A stretch of 64,000 bases of DNA from positions 6,101,501-6,165,500 of the forward strand of contig NZ_JACHMH010000001.1 of the NCBI RefSeq assembly GCF_014204915.1, written 5' to 3'. This document shows positions 42,824 through 51,155 of this stretch, piece by piece (the first letter of the stretch is position 1; each line of letters begins with the position of its first letter). Source of the DNA: Crossiella cryophila. GTDB taxonomy: Bacteria > Actinomycetota > Actinomycetes > Mycobacteriales > Pseudonocardiaceae. Position numbers and translations under genes: made by a program. Under the pieces are notes generated by a model. The model was not told the origin of the DNA, did no database searches, and was given only the letters and a program-made list of their open reading frames with translations.

Positions 42824-43573
42824 TCAGCTCAGGAAGGCCCGCAGCAGCGCCGCGGTGCCCGCCAGGTGCTCGGCCATCGCCGCCCGCGCCGCCGGGCCGT
42901 CCCCGGCCAGCACCGCCGCCACGATCCGCTCGTGCTGTTCGTGCGAGTGCTCGATGTTGTGCCCCAGCAACGGGATCGCGTCCAGCAGCTCGTTGATCCG
43001 CATCCGGTTGTCGGCCACCGCCGAGGCCAGCGAGGGCGACCCGGTGATCTGCGCGATGGCCAGGTGGAACCGGGAGTCCAGGTGCCGGTAGGTCTCCGGG
43101 GTGGCGGTGCGGACCTGCTCGTGCACCGCGCGCAGCAGCGCCCGCTCCGGCTCCGGCAACGGCCGGGTCGCCGCCGCACCCGCCGCGCCGGTCTCCAGCA
43201 CCTCCCGGAAGGTCAGCGTGTCCTCCAGGCCGACCGAGCCCATGCCGACCACCAGCTTGCGCAGCCGGGCCTTGCCGCGCGGGGCGTCCTCGGCCCGGTT
43301 GACCACGAAGGTGCCGCCGAAGCGCCCGCGCCGGGACTCCACGTACCCGGACTGCTGCAACGCCCGGATCGCCTCCCGCAGCGTCATCCGGCTCACGCCC
43401 AGCCGCACCGCCAGATCCCGCTCGGCGGGCAGCCGCTCGCCAGGGCCGACCACGCCGAGCTTGATCGCCTGCAGGATCCGCTCCACCGCCTCCTCGAAGG
43501 CGTTGCCGCTGCGGACCGGGCGGAAGACGGCCTGGTCGGCCAGGGTGGCGGGTGGCTCCGGTTCGGAACTCAT
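42824..43573 (-). CDS. GntR-family regulator, FCD (FadR) subgroup
   Basis: 249 residues from ATG 43571-43573. Winged helix: AFEEAVERILQAIKLGVVGP, GERLPAERDLAVRLGVSRMT, LREAIRALQQSGYVESRRGR. The C-terminal FCD domain: LTFREVLETGAAGAAA, HLDSRFHLAIAQITGS (metal-site Asp/His), and HEQHERIVAAVLAGDGPAAR. FCD regulators sense small carboxylates or amino compounds. It lies between the permease and the synthetase gene on the same strand and should control both, with the GGTC-N8-GACC sites as candidate targets. Confidence 0.92.
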   Translation of the reverse strand: MSSEPEPPATLADQAVFRPVRSGNAFEEAVERILQAIKLGVVGPGERLPAERDLAVRLGVSRMTLREAIRALQQSGYVESRRGRFGGTFVVNRAEDAPRGKARLRKLVVGMGSVGLEDTLTFREVLETGAAGAAATRPLPEPERALLRAVHEQVRTATPETYRHLDSRFHLAIAQITGSPSLASAVADNRMRINELLDAIPLLGHNIEHSHEQHERIVAAVLAGDGPAARAAMAEHLAGTAALLRAFLS

Positions 43574-43586
43574 GACCGCCACGATC

Positions 43587-45041
43587 TCACGGGTCCTCCA
43601 GTTCGGCCGTGGCGCGACGCACCGCCTCGAACTCCTCTTCCGGGGCCTGCGCCACCAGGTGGTGGCGGCTGTAGAACCAGAAGTAGGCCAGCGCGAGCAG
43701 GAAGATCCCGGCCATGACCCCGGCGGCCAGGATGTCCACCAGGAAGGTGGCCACCACCGCCGCGGCGGCCAGCACCAGCGCGATGCTCGTGGTGACCACC
43801 CCGCCCGGGGTGCGGTAGGGACGCGGCAGGTTCGGCTCGCGGATCCGCAGCACGATGTGCGAGACCATCATCAGCACATAGGACACGGCAGCGCCGAAGA
43901 CCGCGATGTTGATCAGCTTGGCGCCGTTCTGGGTGATCGCGGCCAGGATGAACCCGATCGCGCCGGGCACCAGCAGCGCCAGGATCGGCGTCTTGCGCTT
44001 GCCGGTCACCGACAGCTTCCGCGGCAGGTACCCGGCCCGCGACAGCGCGAACAGCTGCCGGGAGTAGCCGTAGATGATGGAGAAGAAGCTGGCCACCAGT
44101 CCGGCCAGGCCGATGTAGTTGACGATGTCGGCGATCACCGCGTTGCTGCCGTAGACCGCGCGCAACGCCGCGGGCAGCGGGTTGTCCGAGGACTTCAGCG
44201 CGTTGCTGCCGGCCCCGCCCGGGGCGGCGATCAGGATCAGCGCGGCGAAGACCAGCAGCACCAGCATCGCGGCCACGATGCCCTTGGGCATGTCCTTGCG
44301 CGGGTCGCGCGCCTCCTCCGCGGCCAGCGGCACGCCCTCGATGGCCAGGAAGAACCAGATGCCGTAGACGAAGGCGGCCAGGATCCCGGCGTAGCCGAAG
44401 GGCAGGAACGGGCTGGCCCCGACCGCGTCGGTGGGTGGGATGTCGGTGAGCCGGGACAGGTCGATCATCGGGATCATGGCCACCACGAAGATCACCAGGC
44501 CGACCACGGCGATGGCGGTGATGACGAACATCAGCCGCAGCGCCTCACCGACGCCGTAGAGGTGCACGCCGACGAAGATGGCGTAACAGACCAGGTAGAC
44601 CGGCCAGCCGTTGGTCAGCCCGAACAAGCCGAGCGCCTGGACGTAGCCGCCGATGAACACCGAGATGGCCGCGGGCGCGATGGTGTACTCGATCAGGATC
44701 GCGGTGCCGGTGGCGAATCCGCCCAGTGGTCCCAGCGCGCGCCGGGCGAAGCCGTAGCCCGCCCCGGCCACCGGCATCGCCGAGGCCATCTCGGCCAGGC
44801 CGAAGACCATGCAGGTGTACATCACCGCAACCAGGATGGTGGCGATCAGCAGACCGCCGAACCCGCCCTGGGCCAGGCCGGAGTTCCAGCCGGAGAAGTC
44901 CCCGGAGATGACGTAGGAGACGCCGAGCCCGGCGAGCAGGACCCAGCCGGCCGCGCCTTTCTTGAGCTGGCGTTGCTCCAGGTAGGCCGCCTCGACGTGG
45001 GTGTAGTCCACTCCCCCGCCCTTGGGCTGTTCTGTGCTCAC
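43587..45041 (-). CDS. Ethanolamine-type APC permease
   Basis: 484 residues from GTG 45039-45041, preferred because GGAGG lies 5 nt upstream; a TTG start at 45083 would add 14 residues. The sequence YLEQRQLKKGAAGWVLLAGL, GVSYVISGDFSGWNSGLAQG, GFGGLLIATILVAVMYTCMV and PVAGAGYGFARRALGP is close to the ethanolamine permease family (TIGR00908). About 12 hydrophobic helices are present. It is a cytoplasmic-membrane cation or amine importer. Its position in the gamma-glutamyl operon supports ethanolamine as substrate (polyamines less likely). Confidence 0.9.
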   Translation of the reverse strand: MSTEQPKGGGVDYTHVEAAYLEQRQLKKGAAGWVLLAGLGVSYVISGDFSGWNSGLAQGGFGGLLIATILVAVMYTCMVFGLAEMASAMPVAGAGYGFARRALGPLGGFATGTAILIEYTIAPAAISVFIGGYVQALGLFGLTNGWPVYLVCYAIFVGVHLYGVGEALRLMFVITAIAVVGLVIFVVAMIPMIDLSRLTDIPPTDAVGASPFLPFGYAGILAAFVYGIWFFLAIEGVPLAAEEARDPRKDMPKGIVAAMLVLLVFAALILIAAPGGAGSNALKSSDNPLPAALRAVYGSNAVIADIVNYIGLAGLVASFFSIIYGYSRQLFALSRAGYLPRKLSVTGKRKTPILALLVPGAIGFILAAITQNGAKLINIAVFGAAVSYVLMMVSHIVLRIREPNLPRPYRTPGGVVTTSIALVLAAAAVVATFLVDILAAGVMAGIFLLALAYFWFYSRHHLVAQAPEEEFEAVRRATAELEDP

Positions 45042-45076
45042 GCGCGCCTCCACCTGGGGTCCGGTCAGCGGCTGAT

Positions 45077-45094
45077 TGGTCAACGGTCAGACCA
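45077..45094. promoter_or_regulatory. Candidate operator TGGTC-N8-GACCA before permease gene
   Basis: A perfect 5-bp-arm palindrome, TGGTC (45077-45081) and GACCA (45090-45094), separated by 8 bp. An inner GGTCAGACC (45085-45093) is also palindromic. It is 36 bp upstream of the GTG at 45041. The related site before the synthetase gene suggests a regulon controlled by the local GntR protein. Confidence 0.5.
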
Positions 45095-45136
45095 TTGCCT
45101 ATATGTGTGAGCGAGGCTACAAAGCCTGTCAAGCCC

Positions 45137-46054
45137 TCAGTGGGCCAGTTGCAGCAGCCGGCCCAGCCCTGGATCGGTCAGGGCGGCCTTGGCCCGTCCC
45201 CATTTGCCCGCGGCCTCACCCCAGTAGTCGAAGGTGCTGCCGGGCTTGCTGAGCAGGCCGTGGTGGATGCAGAACCACAGCGTCCAGGTGAAGTCCGACA
45301 TCGCCTGGAACAACCGCGTCCTGGCGGTCAGCCGCGGGTCGGCGCCGCCGGAGTAGGCGTTGGCGAGCAGGGCGAGGCGATCGGGGTCGAACTGGCCCTC
45401 CGCGGCGATGTTGCCCAGCTCGAACCCGGGATCGCCCATGCCGCTGAGCTGGTAGTCCACGATCCGGATGCCGCCGGGCTCCTCCAGGAAGTTCTCCGCC
45501 AGCAGGTCGTTGTGACACGGCCGCGCGGGCGGCGGATCCGCGGTCAGGACCTGTTCCAGCTCCTGCGCGATCGGCAGGTGGTCGAGGTAGTCGGGGAAGA
45601 CGGTCAGCCCGTGCCGGTGGCAGATCTCCAGCAGCCGACGCTGTTTGGCGAAGATGTCGAAGTCGTTGACGAAGGGCCGCGGCGCGGCGTGCAACCGGCG
45701 GCAGGCCGCGGCCAGCTGCGGGATCCGGCCGGGTTCGCGGGTGTCGGCGAAGCCGAGCGTGCGACCCGGCAGGTACTCCAGCACCAGCGCGGGCAGCGCC
45801 TCGATGATGTGTAGAACCCGTGGCCCCGCACCGGATTCGGCCGCCACCACGGTGTTGGCGATCTCCTCGGCCAGGGGCACGCCCAGCCCGGCCTCGGCCA
45901 CCGCGGGGTCCAGCACCCGCAGCACCTGGTCCACCCCGTCCACCCGCAGGTGCGCGACCAGGTGGCTCAGACCGCCGGTCATCGGCAGCAGTTCCACCCG
46001 CCGCCCCGTCCACGCCGGGACCTGACTGATCGCGTCCTGCACGGTCGCCGACAT
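45137..46054 (-). CDS. Choline/ethanolamine-kinase-like phosphotransferase
   Basis: 305 residues from ATG 46052-46054. Protein-kinase-like/APH fold of the choline kinase family: ELLPMTGGLSHLVAHLRVDG, VLRVLDPA, VLEYLPGRTLGFAD. Catalytic loop ARPCHNDLLAENFLEEPGG (H-N-D-x2-x2-N, Brenner-like) and metal loop IRIVDYQLSGMGDPGFELGN. It would phosphorylate ethanolamine or choline, or a related amino alcohol. It is first in the minus-strand series before the permease (95 bp gap), and divergent from the FAD-GcvT gene. This supports the reading of the region as amino-alcohol metabolism. Confidence 0.85.
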   Translation of the reverse strand: MSATVQDAISQVPAWTGRRVELLPMTGGLSHLVAHLRVDGVDQVLRVLDPAVAEAGLGVPLAEEIANTVVAAESGAGPRVLHIIEALPALVLEYLPGRTLGFADTREPGRIPQLAAACRRLHAAPRPFVNDFDIFAKQRRLLEICHRHGLTVFPDYLDHLPIAQELEQVLTADPPPARPCHNDLLAENFLEEPGGIRIVDYQLSGMGDPGFELGNIAAEGQFDPDRLALLANAYSGGADPRLTARTRLFQAMSDFTWTLWFCIHHGLLSKPGSTFDYWGEAAGKWGRAKAALTDPGLGRLLQLAH

Positions 46055-46062
46055 AGTCGCCG

Positions 46063-46082
46063 AGTGTGTTGGCGCACACACT
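46063..46082. promoter_or_regulatory. Palindrome between kinase and FAD-GcvT genes
   Basis: AGTGTGT (46063-46069) and ACACACT (46076-46082) flank 6 bp (TGGCGC). It lies 9 bp upstream of the kinase ATG and 64 bp before the divergent start. An operator for a shared regulator is plausible. It does not resemble the GGTC-N8-GACC motif. Confidence 0.5.
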
Positions 46083-46145
46083 TGTCCGTCAAGACACGCG
46101 GCCGCACGGTTCCCCCGACCGGCCCACCTGCGCTACCAAGGACTC

Positions 46146-48605
46146 GTGTCCGTGGACCGAACGCTCCCAGCCCGCGCCCGCATCGTCGTGATCGGCGGCG
46201 GCGTCGGCGGTACCAGCATCGCCTACCACCTCGCCAAACTCGGCGAACGAGACGTCGTGCTGCTCGACCGGGACGAGCTGACCAGCGGCTCGACCTTCCA
46301 CTCGGCGGGACTCGTCGGTCAGCTGCGCGCCGATGTGACCCTGACCAGGATGAACATCTACTCCGCCCAGCTCTACGCCGAGCTGGAGGCCGGGGAGAAC
46401 CCGGTCGGCTTCGTGCCCTGCGGCGGCATCCGGCTGGCCTGCACCCCGGAGCGGATGGAGGAGGCGCGGCGGCAGATAGGCTGGTCCCGCACCGTTGACC
46501 TGCCGCTGCAGGAAATCAGCCCGGCCGAGGCCAAGGAGCTGTTCCCACTGCTGGACACCTCCGGCGTGCTCGGCGGCACCTACCTGGCCACCGACGGCTA
46601 CGTCGACCCGGCCCAGCTCACCTACTCCCTGGCCGCGGGCGCCCGCGCCGGCGGGGTGCGGATCTTCCCGCACACCAGGGTGCTGGGCATCGACGTGCGC
46701 GAGGGCCGGGTCCGTGGCGTGCGCACCGACCGCGGCGAGATCGAGGCCGAGATCGTGGTCAACTGCGGCGGCATGTTCGCCGCCGAGATCGGCAGGCTGG
46801 CCGGGGTGCGGGTGCCGATCGTGCCCATGTCGCACCAGTACCTGATCACCGAGCCGGTCCGCCCGCGCGACGGCAGCCACCTGCCGACCCTGCGCGATCC
46901 GGACAACCTGGTCTACTTCCGCGAGGAGGTCGACGGCCTGCTCATGGGCGGCTACGAACGCGACTCCGCGCCCTGGGCGCAGACCGGGGCGAACTTCGAC
47001 GCGGTGCCGCCGGACTTCAACGGCAAGCTGCTGCCCGAGGACTGGGACCGCTTCGCCGAGATCGCCGAGGCCGCCCAGCTGCGGGTGCCGACCATGGCCA
47101 CCGCCGGCATCCGCAAGATGATCAACGGCCCGGAGGCATTCACCCCGGACAACGAGTTCTGCCTCGGGGAGACCGAGGTCGGCGGGTTCTTCGTGGCCGC
47201 AGGGTTCTGCGCGCACGGCATCGCCGGGGCGGGCGGCATCGGCAAGGTGATGGCCGAGTGGATCGTGGCCGGGGAACCGGAGTTCGACCTCTCGCACATG
47301 GACATCCGCCGCTTCGGCCGCCAGTACCGCTCCCCTGGCTACACCCGCAAGCGCACGGTGGAGAACTACGAGACCTACTACGACATCCCGTTCCCGCACC
47401 GGGAACGCGGCGCCGGGCGACCGCTGCGGGTGTCCTCGGCCTACTCCTGGCACCGCGAGCACGAGGCCAGCTTCGGCGAGAAGTCCGGCTGGGAGCGGGT
47501 CAACCACTACGAGCGCAACGCCGCCGCCGGTCAGGAGTCCTGGCGCCCGCACGGCTGGGCGGGCCGCAACTGGTCCCCGGCCATCGGCGCCGAACACCTG
47601 GGCACCAGGGAGCGCGCGGGCCTGTTCGACGAGTCCTCCTTCGCCAAGATCGAGGTCACCGGCCCCGGTGCGGCGAGGTTGCTGGACTGGGTGTGCGCCA
47701 ACGAGGTCGCCGGTCCGGTCGGCGCGATCACCTACACCCAGGCGCTCAACGCCCGTGGCGGCATCGAATGCGATTTCACCGTCACCCGCTGGGGCGAGCA
47801 CGAGTTCCAGGTGGTCACCGGCACCGCCTTCGGCTCGCACGACGCGGCCTGGCTGCGCCGGCACGCCCCGGCCGACGGTTCGGTCCGCATCGCCGATGTC
47901 ACCGGCGCCTGGTCCTGTTTCGCCCTGTGGGGCCCGCGCTCGCGGGAGATCCTGGCCGGACTCACCCCCGCCGCCCTGGACAACGAGGCGTTCCCCTACC
48001 TCACCGCCCAGGAGACCACCGTCGGCGACGTCCCGGTCCGCGCGCTGCGGGTGACCTTCGCCGGTGAGCTGGGCTGGGAGCTGTACTGCTCCAGCGAGTA
48101 CGGCGCCGCGCTGTGGCGCACCCTCTGGGCGGCCGGGCAGGAACACGGCGTCATCGCCGGTGGCTACCGGGCCATCGACAGCCTGCGGCTGGAGAAGGGC
48201 TACCGGCTCTGGGGCTCAGACCTGACCCCGGAGCGCACGCCGTATGAGGCGGGCCTGGGCTTCTGCGTGAAGCCGGACAAGCCCGGCGGCTTCCACGGCC
48301 GGGAAGCCCTGTTGCGGCGCAAGGAAGCCGGGTTCACCCACCGCCTGCGCTGCCTGACCCTGGACGATCCGCTGGCCCACCCGCTGGGCAGTGAGGCGGT
48401 CCGGGTCAACGGCGAGGTGCTGGGCCGGGTGACCACCGGCGGGTACGGCTACACCGTGGGCCGTTCCATCGCCTTCTGCTACCTGCCGGTGGACCGGGTC
48501 AAGATCGGCACCGAGGTCGAGGTGGAGGTCTTCGGCCGCTGGGTGCCCGGCGTGGTCGAACGCGATCCGCTGCTCGACCCCAAGGGCACCCGCATCCGGG
48601 CCTGA
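46146..48605 (+). CDS. FAD oxidoreductase-GcvT fusion (dimethylglycine/sarcosine dehydrogenase-like)
   Basis: 819 residues from GTG 46146. Residues 1-400 are a DAO-type FAD domain: ARIVVIGGGVGGTSIAYHLA and SGSTFHSAGLVGQLRA, where the His is placed like the flavinylated His of dimethylglycine dehydrogenases. An FAO_M-type link (about 400-455) and a C-terminal aminomethyltransferase domain (from about 460: ERAGLFDESSFAKIEVTGPG, CDFTVTRWGEHEFQVVTGTA, RAIDSLRLEKGYRLWGSDLT) follow. It should demethylate an N-methyl-glycine with the methyl passed to tetrahydrofolate. Here it may link glycine or choline-derived compounds to C1 units. It is divergent from the kinase. Confidence 0.92.
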   Translation: MSVDRTLPARARIVVIGGGVGGTSIAYHLAKLGERDVVLLDRDELTSGSTFHSAGLVGQLRADVTLTRMNIYSAQLYAELEAGENPVGFVPCGGIRLACTPERMEEARRQIGWSRTVDLPLQEISPAEAKELFPLLDTSGVLGGTYLATDGYVDPAQLTYSLAAGARAGGVRIFPHTRVLGIDVREGRVRGVRTDRGEIEAEIVVNCGGMFAAEIGRLAGVRVPIVPMSHQYLITEPVRPRDGSHLPTLRDPDNLVYFREEVDGLLMGGYERDSAPWAQTGANFDAVPPDFNGKLLPEDWDRFAEIAEAAQLRVPTMATAGIRKMINGPEAFTPDNEFCLGETEVGGFFVAAGFCAHGIAGAGGIGKVMAEWIVAGEPEFDLSHMDIRRFGRQYRSPGYTRKRTVENYETYYDIPFPHRERGAGRPLRVSSAYSWHREHEASFGEKSGWERVNHYERNAAAGQESWRPHGWAGRNWSPAIGAEHLGTRERAGLFDESSFAKIEVTGPGAARLLDWVCANEVAGPVGAITYTQALNARGGIECDFTVTRWGEHEFQVVTGTAFGSHDAAWLRRHAPADGSVRIADVTGAWSCFALWGPRSREILAGLTPAALDNEAFPYLTAQETTVGDVPVRALRVTFAGELGWELYCSSEYGAALWRTLWAAGQEHGVIAGGYRAIDSLRLEKGYRLWGSDLTPERTPYEAGLGFCVKPDKPGGFHGREALLRRKEAGFTHRLRCLTLDDPLAHPLGSEAVRVNGEVLGRVTTGGYGYTVGRSIAFCYLPVDRVKIGTEVEVEVFGRWVPGVVERDPLLDPKGTRIRA

Positions 48606-48614
48606 CCCCTGGCT

Positions 48615-48654
48615 GGACTCGGTTCGACGCCGCGCATGGCGCCGAACCGAGTCC
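48615..48654. terminator. Bidirectional hairpin terminator
   Basis: GGACTCGGTTCG (48615-48626) pairs perfectly with CGAACCGAGTCC (48643-48654), and the loop GACGCC/GGCGCC may pair further. It lies between the FAD-GcvT gene and the convergent hydrolase gene. Confidence 0.88.
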
Positions 48655-48661
48655 GGACTGC

Positions 48662-49546
48662 TCAGGCGCGGACCAGGCTGCCCACGAACTCCAGCACCCG
48701 TGCCAGCACCGCTTCCGGATCATCCAGCGACATCGAGTGCCCGGTGCCCGGCAGCACCTCGACCCTGGTCACGCTCGACATCCGTTCGAGGCGTTGCCTG
48801 GCCAGCGCGGAGTCGTGCATCTGGCTGCGTTCCCCGAGCAGGAACAGGCTGGGCACGCTCAGCGCCAGCAGTTCCTCGTCGCTGAACACCGGCGGGTTCG
48901 GCAGTACCCGGCGGAAGGCGAACATGGCCGGGGCCAGCGGCATCAGCCAGTCCTCGGTCAGCGCCGCGTTGGTCAGTGACCGCGCCGCCCACTCCCGCAT
49001 CTCCCTCGGCGCGCCGAAGAACGCCGAGCAGGCCATCGCCCAGGAGATGAACCGCACCCCGACCTGCTCGAACCCCGGCGGGTCCAGCAGCGAGATCGAG
49101 GCCACCCGCGCCGGGGCGTGCACCGCGGTGTGGATCGCCGTCCAGGCCCCGTAGGAGGACCCGACCAGGCTGGCGCGCGCCACGCCCAGCCCGTCGAGCA
49201 CCTCGACCAGCCAGGCCGCCAGGTCCCGGCCATCGCGCACCGGCTTGTCGTGGTGGTGATGCCCCGGCTCGCCGATGGCCTCCACCGCGAACACCGGATG
49301 CGCCGCGCTGAGCTGGTGCACCAGACCGCGGAACATCAACGGCGCCCCACTCGAACCCGGCAGCAGCACCAGCGGCACGCCGCACTCCTGGCCACTGCGG
49401 TGCACCCGGGTGGTGCCGAAGGAGGTCGGCACGTCGGTGGTCACCGTCAGCGGCGGCCAGTGCTCGGCCAGCAGCCGGTCGTAGATCCGGATGTACTCCT
49501 GCCGCGCGTCCTCGCTCGGAAACCGGCCCACGTAGTCAGTCGTCAT
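48662..49546 (-). CDS. Alpha/beta hydrolase, paralogue B
   Basis: 294 residues from ATG 49544-49546. Fold: PLVLLPGSSGAPLMFRGLVH (oxyanion loop), PVFAVEAIGEPGHHHHDKPV, then nucleophile elbow ASLVGSSYGAWTAI, acid in LFLLGERSQMHD, and His in VLPGTGHSMSLDDPEAVLAR. The triad is complete. It is a close relative of the gene upstream, with the same start (VGRFPSEDARQEYIRIYDRL). The two overlap by 11 bp, so they form one unit. The substrate is unknown; the palindrome before the pair suggests control by the divergent TetR. Confidence 0.87.
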   Translation of the reverse strand: MTTDYVGRFPSEDARQEYIRIYDRLLAEHWPPLTVTTDVPTSFGTTRVHRSGQECGVPLVLLPGSSGAPLMFRGLVHQLSAAHPVFAVEAIGEPGHHHHDKPVRDGRDLAAWLVEVLDGLGVARASLVGSSYGAWTAIHTAVHAPARVASISLLDPPGFEQVGVRFISWAMACSAFFGAPREMREWAARSLTNAALTEDWLMPLAPAMFAFRRVLPNPPVFSDEELLALSVPSLFLLGERSQMHDSALARQRLERMSSVTRVEVLPGTGHSMSLDDPEAVLARVLEFVGSLVRA

Positions 49547-50453
49547 GAGTCCCCACCGTTGAGTCGCCGGGCCGGCCGACGCGCGATCCGACGAAGTCCA
49601 GCACCAGCCCGACCGTCCGTTCTGGATCATCAATGTGCACCACGTGACCGGCCCCTGGCACGACCACGGCGCCGGTGATGTTCGGGAAGGCGGCCACTCG
49701 CGCCCGTGCGGCTGCCGCATCGTGCAGAACGCTGCGCTCACCGAAGAGGAACAACGTCGGCACCGCCAGCGCGGCCAGTTGTTCGTCGGTGAGGACCACC
49801 GCGTCCGGCAGCACCCGCCGGTACCGGACCATCTTCGGGAACAGCCGCGGCACCCAGTCCTCCAGCAGCGTCCCGTTGGGCAGCCAACGTGCCGCCCAGG
49901 CCCGGATCGGCCGGGGCATCGGGGTGAACACCGCGCCCAGCAGCAGCCAGCGGATGGCCCGCCAGCCCAGCCGTTCCAGCGCGGGCGGATCGATCAGCGT
50001 CGCCGAGGCCACCCGCTCCGGCGCGTGCAGTGCGGTGTGCACCGAGATCAACGCGCCGTAGGAGCAGCCGACCAGGTGCGCGCGTTCGACCCCCAGCGCG
50101 TCGAGCACCTCCACCAGCCAGGTCGCGAGGTCCGCGCCGCTGAGCACCGGCTTGTCCTGCAGATCATGTCCAGGCTCGCCGATGGTCTCCAGCGACAGCA
50201 CCGGATGCACGGCACTGAGCTGCCGGATGACCGGCCGGAACCCCAGCGGGGTCCCGCCGGCCCCGGTCAGCAACACCAGCGGCACCCCGTCGCCGGACCC
50301 GTTGTGCTGCACCCGCGTGCGGCCGAAGGAGGTCTCGACCTGCACGAAGTCCCGGGCCGATGGCCAGTACTCGTCCATCAGCTCGTCGTGGACCCGGATG
50401 AACTCCTGCCGGGCCCGCTCACTCTTGAACCGTCCTACCCGCTCCTTGCCCAT
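49536..50453 (-). CDS. Alpha/beta hydrolase, paralogue A
   Basis: 305 residues. Same family as the downstream gene: VGRFKSERARQEFIRVHDEL, VPLVLLTGAGGTPLGFRPVI, nucleophile AHLVGCSYGALISVH, acid in LFLFGERSVLHDAA, His in VVPGAGHVVHIDDPERT. The C-terminal ten residues overlap the start of paralogue B. The pair came from tandem duplication and then diverged, with many differences in the cap domain (PMPRPIRAWAARWLPN). Divergent from a TetR regulator with a perfect palindrome in the 68-bp gap. Confidence 0.87.
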   Translation of the reverse strand: MGKERVGRFKSERARQEFIRVHDELMDEYWPSARDFVQVETSFGRTRVQHNGSGDGVPLVLLTGAGGTPLGFRPVIRQLSAVHPVLSLETIGEPGHDLQDKPVLSGADLATWLVEVLDALGVERAHLVGCSYGALISVHTALHAPERVASATLIDPPALERLGWRAIRWLLLGAVFTPMPRPIRAWAARWLPNGTLLEDWVPRLFPKMVRYRRVLPDAVVLTDEQLAALAVPTLFLFGERSVLHDAAAARARVAAFPNITGAVVVPGAGHVVHIDDPERTVGLVLDFVGSRVGRPGDSTVGTHDD

Positions 50454-50476
50454 GTCGCCCCCATCACTCTCGGTTA

Positions 50477-50492
50477 TGATACGAGCGTATCA
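50477..50492. promoter_or_regulatory. TetR operator palindrome
   Basis: TGATACGAGCGTATCA is a perfect 7-2-7 palindrome in the 68-bp gap between the divergent hydrolase A and TetR genes. It is 24 bp from one start and 30 bp from the other and fits a TetR dimer site that controls both directions. Confidence 0.82.
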
Positions 50493-50521
50493 GAAGTCGA
50501 GGTTGTCGTAGGGTGTGCGCC

Positions 50522-51133
50522 GTGCCAAAACGGGTTGATCATGAGCAGCGCCGCACCGAGATCGCGGAGGCCCTGCTGCGCATCGCGGGCACCCGCGGCC
50601 TGCACGCCGCGAGCATGCGCGAGGTCGCCGCCGAGGCTGGGGTGTCCCTGCGCCTGGTGCAGTACTACTTCCACACCAAGGAAGAACTGCTGCTCGACGG
50701 CATGGCCCGGCTGGTCGACAAGCTCAACGACCGCATGCTCGAACGCATCCGCGCCGCGGGCCTGCCTCCGACTCCGCGCGGCATCCTGTACGCGGCACTG
50801 ACCGGTCTGCTGCCCACCGACGAGGACAGCCACCGCGTCCAGCTCACCTTCGTCGCCTTCCAGACGCTGATGATCACCGACCCGGCCTTCGCCAACCGCA
50901 ACTTCGGCACCACCCCGGACAAGATGGAGCGCTACCTGGCCGACCAGATCAGCCAGGCCCAGCAGGCAGGCGAGATCGCCCCCGACCGGGACCCGGCCCT
51001 GCTCGCCACCGCCCTGATGGCCCTCACTGGCGGCCTGGTCTCCAGCGTGATCGCCGGCCAGCGCGACGCCGAAGCCGCCGAAGCCGTCCTGCGCGACCAC
51101 CTGGACCACCTGTTCACACCCGATCGAGGTTGA
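50522..51133 (+). CDS. TetR-family regulator
   Basis: 203 residues from GTG 50522 (PKRVDHEQRRTEIAEALLRI). HTH: GTRGLHAASMREVAAEAGVS, LRLVQYYFHTKEELLLDG. The C-terminal ligand domain (FVAFQTLMITDPAFANR, then LLATALMALTGGLVSSVIAG) is of the TetR_C group common in actinomycetes. It stops 22 bp before the SDR gene on the same strand, so the two are an operon. It likely regulates the divergent hydrolases and itself through the palindrome at 50477-50492. Confidence 0.9.
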   Translation: MPKRVDHEQRRTEIAEALLRIAGTRGLHAASMREVAAEAGVSLRLVQYYFHTKEELLLDGMARLVDKLNDRMLERIRAAGLPPTPRGILYAALTGLLPTDEDSHRVQLTFVAFQTLMITDPAFANRNFGTTPDKMERYLADQISQAQQAGEIAPDRDPALLATALMALTGGLVSSVIAGQRDAEAAEAVLRDHLDHLFTPDRG

Positions 51134-51155
51134 TCACTAGCGGGAGGAAGCACTC

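Noticed and set aside
46089-48146. A 685-codon minus-strand open frame under the FAD-GcvT gene.
   Set aside because: Low-complexity shadow frame; the plus-strand gene has all expected motifs.
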